DNA of 64,000 nt from Porites lobata (lineage: Eukaryota > Cnidaria > Anthozoa > Scleractinia > Poritidae): contig CALNXK010000006.1 in the NCBI GenBank assembly GCA_942486035.1, positions 3,292,501 to 3,356,500 on the forward strand, read 5' to 3'. The notes beneath the pieces were generated by a model, which did not search any database, was not told where the DNA came from, and worked only from the letters and a program-made list of their open reading frames with translations. Shown in pieces: positions 12,301 to 21,934 of this stretch. A program made the position numbers and the translations under genes. The stretch's first letter is position 1. Every line of letters begins with the position of its first letter.

Positions 12301-15165
12301 TTAAAGACCACTGTTTCTTATCTGCAAAGAAAGAACCCGATTAGACATAATAACTATTACATACATGTAGCAGATATGTATTTTCACTTGATCTCATGCC
12401 CTGAGGACAGTCAGGGAAAGACTGGGGTAAGCACCGGAACTTATCATTAAGTACTTTTGCCTTGGTTCGTCTCAACATCCCGAAACACTTCTAATGTCAT
12501 TCAATCTCTGCACTACTCCAACCGGTTCTCCTCAGTAACTATTCCTTTATTTTTGCCTTCAGCTGGCGAAAACAAAAAGCGTACCCTTCAGGTTACAAGA
12601 CGAAAAAGTTTCTCGTCCCCGTCATAGTTACCTTTTTTGTTTAAAGTTTTTTATATGATCCTCTAAAAATTTAACGAGAGAGGACTGATCGCTTGAAAGT
12701 AAACTTGAATTGAATTTCTCTTCTCTAAGGCCATTAGGGCCTGAGATTGTCCCAAACCCGATCAACAATTTTGGAAAAAAAAAAACAGCACGAGGGCAAC
12801 TCTTAAACGGAAAAGGACATGTTAAGGGTCATTTGAAAATCACGTTTTATTTAAGAGATTCAAATTTTCTGGTGGTCCTAATCATATTAATTTAATTCGG
12901 ATTAAAAACTAGGTTTCTAGATTTTCAAAAGATAAAAGATAGGAGACAGTGCATCTCTTGAACTAATTTGATATGTTTCACCTGCTCTGACTAGCAAAAA
13001 TGTTGTACTCGATCATAGTCGATAAAGCCGATGACTTCTTGACTAGGAACGTAAACATCACGGTGAGAAAAAGGCGAAGGGATTACCCAAAAAGGCATTG
13101 ACGACTGTTGTGAAAGAGAGCGACGACGAATGAAATATGTTTTGGCGGGCTCCTCAGGAAATCTTTGGGACGCCTCAAAGTCCCCTTTTCTGGGTTTCTG
13201 AGTCATTCAGACAGGATATTGGCGAGATTTCAACTTGGAAAGTGTTTTTTATTATGAAAAACGTGACCGATTTCCGTAAAACGGTGGAAACCTGTGTGGG
13301 TCCGCGCCTGAGTCGAATTCAAAAGAGGCTAATTATAAATTTAAAGATTACTTGCATACTCAAGGAAACCCATAGAACACCATATTGGTTTCAATACCGT
13401 GTTATTTTATATTCTGACAAAACTGCAAATTTCTTGCGAAGAATGCAATGCTCAAATTAAGAAACTCGGGTCGTATGGTTGATCCAGTTTAAACAAATTA
13501 CTCAGTGCTTCCGCTCTTCTCTTCTGTGGGTGTGGCAATCTATCACATTGTCAAGTGATATCTTTTGAACACCAAATATTTATTTCAATGAAGATAGGAT
13601 GAATTTTAAGAAATCCACTCGCCTTGAAGTTATTTTGTAATTACCACAGAGCAGGTGGTCATAAAAAGTGACTCAGAGACAGAAGTTAATCAATGTTTGG
13701 AGCACCCAAGTATGACATTTGCAGGTGATAAAAACTCAGATTAGCTTTTCCATTACGATCATAGTTTGCGATATAAGTATTAGCTTGGTCTAGTTGCAAG
13801 GTTATTCTAAACATTTAAAACATTAACATGTATATTATTAAATGTTACGCTTAAGAGGTGACAAAATGCTTGTCGGCTTGTATCTAAATGGTTTTCGATA
13901 TTGTTCCCTCAATCTCTCACCTTTGCAGTTAATAAGGTTTTCTTTATCTCTCAAAAATATCAGCCGCATGTTTCTATTCATTCAAAACTGATATCTTGTC
14001 AACTCTACCCAAAACACCACCCAAAGACTGACGCGAATTTTTCCGACAAAAATTTCAAAGCAAGTCGTAGTGGTAGTGATGGGAAAAAAGAAAAAAAATA
14101 CCATCTGCTCTAAGCTACTCAATATGCAAAATATCATAAAGCCTGACTATAAGATAAAAAATACTAATTAACTTGAAAAAAGGCGTCAAAGAGAACTCTT
14201 TCCAACATTCTCTCCTCGGTTGTGAACATTGCTTTTTACTGAGATGATTAACACACAATGTATACATGAATGTGGTTTGCATAGTTAATGACGTCCAACC
14301 TTTTTGTCATAAGTGCCACTGAAAAGGAAGATTTTTCCTGATTCGCTATCACCATTACACACTAACCATTACCCTGCTTTGTATTTTAGTTTTGGAGGAA
14401 TCGAATCGAATAGAATCCTGTTTCCTGCAATTCAGCGAGGTATGCACTGATGAAAACCTTTTGATTTAACCGTTTATTAGTCTAATAGTTAGTTCCATGC
14501 CAGACTCCCTTGGCCAGCCGGTTTTTCGGCTCTAGTTTTGGCTGTAAAACAGTGTCTCCATCGAAAACTAACTGATTCCGTTTATAATCGATCTCCTCCA
14601 CCCTTAGAGAAGCAAATCCAACGGCATATTTTACTTTAATACAAATATTCACAAGAAACTAGTAGTGATTTCGAACTTCAATTCTGCACTGAGTGCTGCC
14701 TCCCTTTCTGATAGGAAAAAAGAATGTTTAGATCAAATTTACAACGGTTGGTTTTGCAATGTCTGTCCTAAATAATGTTGTTCAAAAGGGGTAATACGGG
14801 TTACAAATAAATGTAAGTTTTCTATGATTCCATTTATTTAGCATCGGAATTCGATTTCATGGGTTATTACCTTCTGCTTCAATATTTTACGTTCTTTTCG
14901 GTGGCTAATAACCAGTTTTCGTCAGCTTTTATTCTTAACTTAAGGAAAAAAACCTCTGTTGTGGACATAAAAATTGCGGACCTTTTCTTTCTTTTGAAAG
15001 GAAGGCTAATTTCACTTTAGCGCACTTTTAGAATCCGCATTATAATCCTTCACTTCCTTAAAGAGACAGCTGTCTTAATGTTGGTGTCCCTGTTACTATT
15101 GACGAGATTCAGCCGCCCTGTGGTCTTGTTATCGTATGATTTGTTTTTTAATGTTCGCTCCAAGT

Positions 15166-15265
15166 AAGGTAGTCGGGATTCCGAAATCCGGGAAGTTTTG
15201 CTTGTCGAATCCGGAATCCTGGGCTCTGGAATCCGGAATTCACGTCAAGGAATCCGGAACGATTG
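15166..15265 (+). repeat. GGAATCC-rich dispersed repeat, copy 1
   Basis: A degenerate array of (T)GGAATCC(GGAAT) units just upstream of the first insulin-like gene. The same block order, GTAAGG...ATTCCG...TTTTGCTTGT...GAATCC...TGGGCTCTGGAATCC...CAAGGAATCCGG, is found at 42074-42265 on + and 34170-34345 on -. The three-way match shows a dispersed element rather than a local simple repeat. An open frame runs through this copy into the ILP-A signal peptide, but I regard that extension as non-coding. Confidence 0.6.
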
Positions 15266-15312
15266 ATGGAAATATAGTAATCTGTTATTGTTACCTTTAT
15301 TATAGGGTGGAT

Positions 15313-15760
15313 ATGAAGGTTGGATCTTCAGTGTTTCTTCTTCTGTTGCTGGTGGAACTATCTCCGACTTTGGGCCGGCGAAAATCAACTCAGGCACCTG
15401 GAAGGAAATGTCGTGGTGGAGGAATTTGTAAATATAAAATACATGAACAATCGTCTCGGCCAGTGAATGTTCAACTTTGCGGCAATGATATTATAAAAGC
15501 CTTCAGAAACATTTGTAGACTGGGGGTGAAACGAAAGAGCAAACGAGGTAAATAAATAGAACACTTTTGCCATCATGATATTTATGCAAACGACTTCCAC
15601 CCAGGTGGTTTGTGTAAATGGGAAACACCCAGTATCTCGAACATACAGTCGAACCTCCATGTGCGACCACCGCCCATAAGCGACCGCCAATCCAAGACAC
15701 CAAGAACTGTTTCCCAGACAAAGCCTTACAGTTGGAACCTCTAGTAAACGACCCGTTCCT

Positions 15761-15810
<50 letters not shown>

Positions 15811-17245
15811 TGTTTATTCACAAATCCAAATCGAAAAAGTGAAAAGGAGATAAAAGAGGTTATCCCTTTCTAGTTTATCTCCTGATAATAAAATACATTA
15901 AGAAATAAATTATTTACAACTGTTTAAAATAGTAACTATACATGTATATAAAACATCACACAGTAAAAGAACTTAGTGTTCACTAGAAAAATCTATAAGA
16001 TAACGTCTCAGTCTGTTCTTGAAAATATTCAAATTCTCCGCCTCAATTCTCAATTCCTCAATTCTCCTGTAAGCGACCGCGAACACTTTTTGGGCCTGAA
16101 AGTTGATGATTTTCCATTCTTTTTAATCTCTTGTAAGCGGCCATTTGTTGCATTCTCTGATCTCTATTTTCGCTGTGTGCAGGGGCGGATCCAGGATTTT
16201 TTTTAGGAGGGGGTGCACTCGTCTCTTGCTCTACTTCAACACCAATAAACCACATAGTTTTTTTTTGTAGAATACCAGTTGTATTAGAAAACCACAGGTC
16301 ATCTCTCGGGGGGGGTGCGCACCCTGATGTGCATTATGTTACTCAAAATATACGAAGAACTGAAGTGACAGCATGGAATTATATATATCCTAACTTAGAC
16401 ATTGCATGCAATAAATTACCTTCCATAAAGTAGATGTGTGTGAACCTCTTCTCGGAAGAGACCTCCTGTGGTTCGATCTTGTAAACGACCACCTCCCATA
16501 AGCGACCGCTCAGTATTTGCATTTAGGGTGGTCGCTTACGGGAGGTTCGACAGTAGATTAGACGGCTCACTGGCATCTGACGGTGGGAGAACTGGAGTAG
16601 GAGATAAATGTTAATACTTTTCTACGTCCCAGTCTTTTTCAGTGCATAGAATCAAATGCCGGGATTTTGTTCATCCGTTTTCCTTTAGAAATAAAGGAGC
16701 AGCTTTCATAAAGCGAAAGGACCCGTTTATTCATGATGTTCGTAAACAAAGACTTCTGAAACTGTTACCAGGGACAGGGAAAAAATTGGCCGACAACTGA
16801 CCGGCACGTTTCCAGTAACGATCCCATCCTGAAACAATTACGGGACGCATTTCGGCTCCGTTTTCCTTTTTGTCACTAAATGGGCCAATCGGATAGCTGG
16901 ATTCAACTATCTGTGTTGTGATTGGTCATAGTCCCGCTGCGAATCCTTGCTGACGTTTATTTTTAGAATTTTGTTTAAATGTTATAAAGGCTCTTTTAGA
17001 AAGGGCATCAATGCAAGGCATAATAAATTCTTTCTATAAGTCATTGAAGATGATTTAAATTATCAATAATTAAGAGATTTTCCTTGCCCACAGATATCAG
17101 TGCTGACCTGATCATTCAAACGAAGAATGAAGCCCAAGATTTTCTCTCACTGACGAGAAGAAGAAAAAGATCCTCGACTGATGTGATTGAAGAATGTTGT
17201 GGCGAGTGGTGTAGAGTAGAGGAGCTTAGAGAATATTGTCCTTGA
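15313..17245 (+). CDS. Insulin/relaxin-superfamily prohormone, ILP-A (exons 15313-15547, 17094-17245)
   Basis: Two coding exons give 128 residues: signal peptide (about 1-21, hydrophobic run FLLLLLV), an unusual N-terminal segment with C33 and C39 (C-R-G-G-G-I-C), B-chain with LCG at 55-57 and C56-x11-C68, then basic sites KRKSKR (73-78) and RRRKR (100-104) bounding a C-peptide, and the A-chain with C113-C114-x3-C118-x8-C127, ending C-P. This is the insulin-family cysteine pattern. The intron is phase 1 within the C-peptide (donor GAG|GTAAAT, acceptor CCCACAG|AT), the position known for insulin genes. The start at 15313 was chosen because it opens the signal peptide and follows an acceptor (TTATAG|GG at 15305), implying a 5'UTR intron. 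An AATAAA follows at 17415. It should be a secreted ligand, probably for an insulin-receptor-type kinase or a relaxin-type GPCR; which one cannot be told from sequence. Confidence 0.93.
15646..16553. mobile_element. MITE with CAGTCGAACCTCC ends inside the ILP-A intron
   Basis: The left end CAGTCGAACCTCC...GCGACCACCGCCCATAAGCG is matched in inverse at the right end (GTGGTCGCTTACGGGAGGTT then CGACAG). TA flanks both sides (15644-15645 and 16554-16555), a Tc1/mariner-type signature. Internal GTAAGCGACC/CCCATAAGCGACC motifs recur at 16070 and 16496. It carries an AAT microsatellite and, at 16181-16320, another GGGGCGGATCCAGG piece with G-runs. It lies wholly within the 1.5-kb intron of the insulin-like gene. 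Confidence 0.7.
15762..15809 (+). repeat. (TAA)n microsatellite
   Basis: Sixteen uninterrupted TAA/AAT units inside the MITE of the ILP-A intron. Likely length-polymorphic. Confidence 0.95.
16748..16870 (-). repeat. Diverged dispersed repeat, copy 2
   Basis: Reverse-complement counterpart of 2835-2946: GAGCCGAAATGCG, GCCGGTCAGTTGTCGGCCA, CCCTGTCCCTGGTAACAG in the same order. Sits in the ILP-A intron just past the MITE. Confidence 0.5.
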
Positions 17246-17414
17246 ACAGGAGAAGGCGAATAATAATTAATGTCGATTCTAGGCGGAGCTTACTTTCCGG
17301 GCTTTGTTTAGCCCATTCAAGTTTTGCTGGATGAGAAAGAACGATCACTGAAAATCTTTGTGAATATGTAAAAATGAACAAGCTTTAGGATAAAATATTA
17401 TATATTTGTCATTT

Positions 17415-17420
17415 AATAAA
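17415..17420 (+). terminator. Polyadenylation signal AATAAA for ILP-A
   Basis: AATAAA 170 bases after the ILP-A stop codon, the first canonical signal downstream in the sense direction. Confidence 0.6.
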
Positions 17421-17596
17421 AACGTATTGTTAAAGAAGTGGACCACTCAATTTGTGGTTGTTAGATAAATGCCTCGACAACAATGGCTTATAGTCAGTTT
17501 CGTGTGGTTAGTTGTGGCGGATAAACGACCATATATGTAAAAATAACAGATATCCTCTTTTACGACTGGACAAATCCTATGAGACTTTATACCTTC

Positions 17597-17634
17597 AAGC
17601 AAGAGAGAATGAGTTAGATCATTCTCTCTTGCTT
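17597..17634. repeat. Short perfect hairpin (AAGCAAGAGAGAATGA arms)
   Basis: AAGCAAGAGAGAATGA at 17597-17612 is followed after 6 bases by its exact reverse complement at 17619-17634. A related AAGAGAGTTATTCTCTCTTG motif lies at 44708-44727. It sits between the converging insulin-like genes. Confidence 0.6.
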
Positions 17635-18044
17635 CAAGCTACTTGAAAGACGAACAATTAACAGTCCAATGAGATCTGACAAGAAAGCATTATTTTACTT
17701 CACTTGTTCAGATTTTTTTCATTAGTTTCACGCTCTTTGAAACTCATTTACCTCATTTGGATTACCTTTCCTAGACCAAATGCTAAAAAGTTCTAGGTTT
17801 GATTAAAAATTCGGGGCTAGACATAATTCGACTGTCTATCATCTTGAGATTTATTTAATGGGCTTTAATTTTGCTGAATTGAGATTATATTGTTAATTTG
17901 CAGTCTTCCAGTCACTTAAATGTCCCTGTTGGTAATGATAGAGTTAATATCAGGGTCAAAAGTGGGAGTTCATCTGTTCATTAATCATGGTAATTTTTAC
18001 ACTAAAACCACCACCCCTATTCCAGTTTCATCAACGTTATTCGG

Positions 18045-18210
18045 TGACGGATCCAGGGAAGGAGCCAGGGGGGCTCGGGCTTCCTTTTATTTTTAGACCA
18101 AATTGAGGCCCGAAAAATTTTTTTAGAGACCGCACCCCCCCTCGCTTATCTCAGGATCTGTATGACCGCCGCCCCCCCCCCCCCCCTTATCTGAAGTTCT
18201 GGATCCGTCA
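18045..18210. mobile_element. Small element with perfect 12-bp ends TGACGGATCCAG
   Basis: TGACGGATCCAG at 18045-18056 and CTGGATCCGTCA at 18199-18210, with G-run and C-run interiors. The GGATCCAG core recurs in the 16181-16320 element, so the two are probably related. No ORF. Confidence 0.55.
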
Positions 18211-19055
18211 ATGTTATTATAGTCATGTGACCTTCACTCAGAGACCCCTTTTAGATCATATGCCGATCCAAAAATTAACTGGGATAAAAACCTTTCTCTT
18301 TATGGAAATTTTTAGAATCATAACAGAGAGAAAAAAATTAGTCCAAGAAGTCAATTACCATTAATTGAAGCTGATTAGGCCTTAGTTATGTTATTTATGG
18401 TTTAAATTATTTACCCCCGAGCTTTGACCCTTGTTTTGTACAGATGAACGACGTTCTTCAACGACGAGCAAATCATTAAACATATTCTGTGAAATTCATT
18501 GATCATTCGTTAACGTTATGACCAACCGAAAGGTAGTATATTGAATCACATGACATGTATAACTCTTTAGGCTCCAACTACAAATAAACTTGAACAGCAG
18601 AATTAACTTTGATGCAAAATCTTGTAGCGCAATTTACATTTGACTCAGCAGATCTCTATCCAAACTGAATGCTTCATTTTAGGGGCTTCCAATAAGTATA
18701 GAGCTCAGCAATTATCATGATGATTACTGTCAGCAGGGGTCTGATTGAGTTGGCTCGGGTAAAGGAGAAACAAGGTTCTAGCCGTGAAACACTGCTACAT
18801 ACTGAAAGGGTTGTGTCAAATAGCCCCCTGCTTTCTCCACTAGTTTTGCTCCCCCCCCCCCCCCCCAGGCCAGGCCTGGTCCACCCACTCACTGTTAAGG
18901 CAGTCCCTGGACTATCCAGCTATGCCGACCAAGATACACGCCAAGATTAAGCCACCTCAATGTTTGGAGACCACACTGGCCTGGAGTCGGGCTGAGCCCG
19001 GCGCTAGGCGAAAACCTCGTGGTCACGTTTTCGAATTCCGACAGGTATGTACCCT

Positions 19056-19160
19056 TTTTTGACAGCTGTCAATTTACTATAACATGGATGACCGATACTA
19101 AGTTAAACACATATAGTATGTGCTTTAAACTAGAGAGTGTGACATTTAACATACGCTAAC
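19056..19160 (+). repeat. TTTGACAGCTGTCAATTT dispersed repeat, copy 1
   Basis: TTTTTTGACAGCTGTCAATTTA, then TGTGCTTTAAACTAGAGAGTGTGACATTT, matches 43604-43700 (TTTGACAGCTGTCAATTTAACA ... CTAGCCAGAAAGTGTGACATTT). Two positions far apart share both blocks in order, so a dispersed family is likely. Confidence 0.5.
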
Positions 19161-19386
19161 ATGAGGAGGTGGACGAAATTACGTACATAAGGACGATTTT
19201 GTCACTAGCAAAACTTCTTGAATGCATAGATAACGAAATTTTCCTACCCATGGTTCTCTGCTGCACGTTCGAGAGCGAGAGAGAAAATGATCTGCTATGA
19301 GAAAACACATTCATCGCTTTCTTCGCTCACCCGTCTTTTTCGAACCTTAAGTTACTTAGAAATACCGGGCGCAAAATAATATGCAT

Positions 19387-19392
19387 TTTATT
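19387..19392 (-). terminator. Polyadenylation signal AATAAA for ILP-B
   Basis: TTTATT on + reads AATAAA on -, about 95 bases after the ILP-B stop codon. Confidence 0.6.
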
Positions 19393-19486
19393 GACTGGAA
19401 GGTATAATACATACAATAAAGCTTAAATGATTTCTTTATAATTCTTGAACATCAACAGCACTTTTCGATTCATTCTCCTAATTTCT

Positions 19487-21934
19487 TTAAAAACAGTACT
19501 CTTTGAGTTCCTCTATTCTACAAGTTTCAACACAGCATTCTTCGATAACGTCTGTGCCCTTTCTGGCTCTCTTTTGCTTTCTAAATGAGAGAAAGCTTTG
19601 AGCTTCTTTCTTCCCTTGAATGAATAAGTCAGTGGTTATATCTGGTGGAAGAAATACGAAAAATGAAGCTTATTAATTTTGGTAAAGTTTCGTTAATTTA
19701 TGTCCTAAGTAGCCGGAGAAACAAAAGTTCAAACCTGGAAAATCTAATGATTTTGGTGTCAAGAGGTAATATGACACATACCTCCGGCCATACAATGAGG
19801 AATTGATATTAAACTTGAGAGAGTTATTTGTATTCAAATTTTTCAAATGTTTTGTTGAAAACATTATTTTATTACATGAGATTGTTTACCTACAAGGAAT
19901 AGGGTCTTAATGAGTTTCATGGGCGATTTTCGGATTCTCTCAAGGGTGCTAAGTGTGTGAAAGGTTTCAACCTTTTCATATGTAGATTGAGTATGTATGA
20001 TCGTCCAGGTGAACGCAGTCCTGAATACGACTTTTGCTGACAGTGACTGACGTTTCAACAACCTGTGTAGCAGTCATGTTCAGAGTCACAATATATGAGT
20101 GCATCACGTCCGTTTGATGGTAATAAATTCTGGTTACGTTATTGACTGATTGGTCAATTAGTTGGCTATGAAGAAACGCACCAATCATCATTTATTACGA
20201 GTTTTCATAGCCAATAACAACACGGCTTAACTGGCAGACGATCAATAACATCGCGACTTAATTGACCCATCAGGTCAATAATCAGAGTTTCAGATTGATA
20301 ACATCAACTGAAGTAATACAACTCACTTTTACTCTGAAGTTAATTGACTACCGCACAGGTTGTCGAAACGTCAACTCACTGTCAACAAAAGTCCTATTCA
20401 GGACTAGTACGTTCACCCGGACGATCATACTTAACGTACTTATGCTGCTAACTGTGTTGTTTAAATGTGTCAGATGGAGCGGTTTCTGTTCAGTGTCATG
20501 AATCCAAGTACAGAAAGGGACTGTCAAATGAGCCAATCAGGCCTCAAAGTAAATATATGAAGCCCAAACGCGGGAAATTTAAACGCACGAATTCTGTTTT
20601 TAATTCTGGTTGATCGAGAGTCCAGACGGTCATTTGATAATTTTTCGGCCAATCATGATACGAAGCAAGGCAGAACTATAATTACCCTCGAACACTTTAT
20701 CTGAACGGCCACTCTTATTTGAAGTCTTGGTGAATGTTCTCTCTTAGAGGTCCTCAGGTTAGCTCTGGTGGCAGTTTCCTTAAAGAGAATCGTGAAGGCG
20801 AAGGCTGCAATCTAAACAGTCCCTTCGTAAAAAAAGCTCCAAAGAATATTAAAGGTGATCCTACACGTGACAATTCTCAACGACGCTTTTTAGCCCAACG
20901 CACTGCAGCGTACATCGCTAGGACATTATTTCGACATTGTTGCAACATTGTTAAAACATTGCAACCGCAGTGTTGTGCTTATGTCCTTACAAATCGTCCA
21001 GTGTAACATTACCTTCATCAACCGAATGCTCTCTCCCTTAAAACGTAGAATTCGACTAAAATATAGGCATTAGTTTGTTTAAAGTGTATGCTGAGGGTCA
21101 CCAATAAGGTTCTCTAATCTCGTTATTCCGACCCAAAATTTCGTGCAATCTAGTAATCCCGAGGGCAATTTTTGGCATTCCTCCTCCCACGCATGCTTCA
21201 CTGTAATTTTCAGGGAGTTATAATAACTCCTCTAGTGGGGCTAATTTAACTCCTGACAGTGGAGTTATTTTTCGTGGAGTTATTTTAACTCCAAAAAAGA
21301 GTTTAAAGAACTCTTTTTCAGGAGTAAAAGTGACCCCAGATATTGAGGAGTTAAAATAACCCCAAAAAAGGAGTTATCCTGTACCTAAAATTTTTACTCC
21401 ACTTTCAGAGTTAAATTAACTCCAAAAAGAGTAAAAACAACCCATGTAAGGAGTACAAGTAACCCCATTTCGGAGTAATTTCAACTCCAGACTGGGAGTA
21501 AAAAGAACTCTTTTTCAGGAGTAAAAATGACCCCAAATTCGGAGTTAAATTACGAGTTAAAATAACCCCAAAAATGGGGTTATCCTGTACCTAAAATTTT
21601 TACTCCATTTTTGGAGTTATAATAACTCCCTAAAAATTACGGTGAATACCTAATCCCGAATTTTAAATAAGGGAAAATCCGGTATCCAAAAAACCTATTG
21701 GGACCCTCTATGCTACTAACCTCTATTGCGTCCCCTTTTCGCCCACACCTTTTCACCACAAATAGCCGAGTAATAATCCATTATCCTGTCGCCACAAAGC
21801 CTTGGAAGGTCCACTGGAATCGAGGAATGTTCGTTTACTTTACACCTCGCTCCACCGCATTTCCACCCCAAACTTGGCGATAGGTCTAACAGCAACAGCA
21901 GAAAAAACACGATGAATCCAATCAACTTGCTCAT
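19487..21934 (-). CDS. Insulin/relaxin-superfamily prohormone, ILP-B (exons 21934-21721, 19641-19487)
   Basis: Two coding exons give 122 residues: signal peptide (about 1-23), N-terminal segment with C26 and C31 (W-K-C-G-G-A-R-C), B-chain with LCG at 46-48 and C47-x11-C59, a basic stretch ending R71, a C-peptide, a second basic stretch (RKQKRARK), and an A-chain C107-C108-x3-C112-x8-C121 ending C-F. The A-chain core DVIEECC and the C-peptide starts DITTDL/DISADL match ILP-A closely, so the two are paralogues. The intron is again phase 1 (donor GAG|GTTAGT, acceptor CACCAG|AT). An acceptor TTTCTTTAG lies one base before ATG, implying a 5'UTR intron. It converges on ILP-A with about 2.2 kb between stop codons. 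Expected to be a secreted peptide hormone; receptor unknown. Confidence 0.93.
19985..20440. repeat. Inverted pair of a dispersed repeat in the ILP-B intron
   Basis: 19985-20096 (GTATGATCGTCCAGGTGAAC, CAGTCCTGAATA, CAGTGACTGACGTTTCAACA) is repeated in inverse at about 20348-20432 (GTTGTCGAAACGTCAACTCA, AGTCCTATTCAGGACT, GTTCACCCGGACGATCATAC). A third copy is at 44829-44940. The arrangement, two copies facing each other about 250 bases apart, is common for SINE-like or foldback elements. Confidence 0.55.
21197..21646. mobile_element. GGAGTTA/TAACTCC palindromic MITE in the ILP-B intron
   Basis: 34-bp ends (TTCACTGTAATTTTCAGGGA then GTTATAATAACTCC; right arm the inverse with two differences). 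The interior is almost wholly built of GGAGT(T)A and its complement TAACTCC in both orientations. It also contains a direct duplication: the block AACTCTTTTTCAGGAGTAAA ... CCTGTACCTAAAATTTTTAC occurs at about 21308-21403 and again at about 21507-21603. No ORF. It lies 75 bases inside the intron from the ILP-B donor site. Confidence 0.75.

Larger units (their letters stand above)
1846..15305. other. Long stretch without a supported gene
   Basis: About 13.5 kb with only short ORFs (mostly under 110 codons), none with a recognisable domain, good splice context or codon pattern suggesting a gene. It contains diverged repeats (2835-2946, 3388-3585, about 9293-9390), A-rich tracts and AAATAAAT runs near 6560 and 9685. 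Regulatory DNA for the insulin-like gene downstream could lie here, but nothing specific can be pointed to. Confidence 0.5.

Noticed and set aside
15136..15312. In-frame upstream extension of ILP-A adding 59 residues
   Set aside because: Runs through the GGAATCC repeat and lacks a signal-peptide start; a splice acceptor lies at 15305, so this is intron or 5'UTR.
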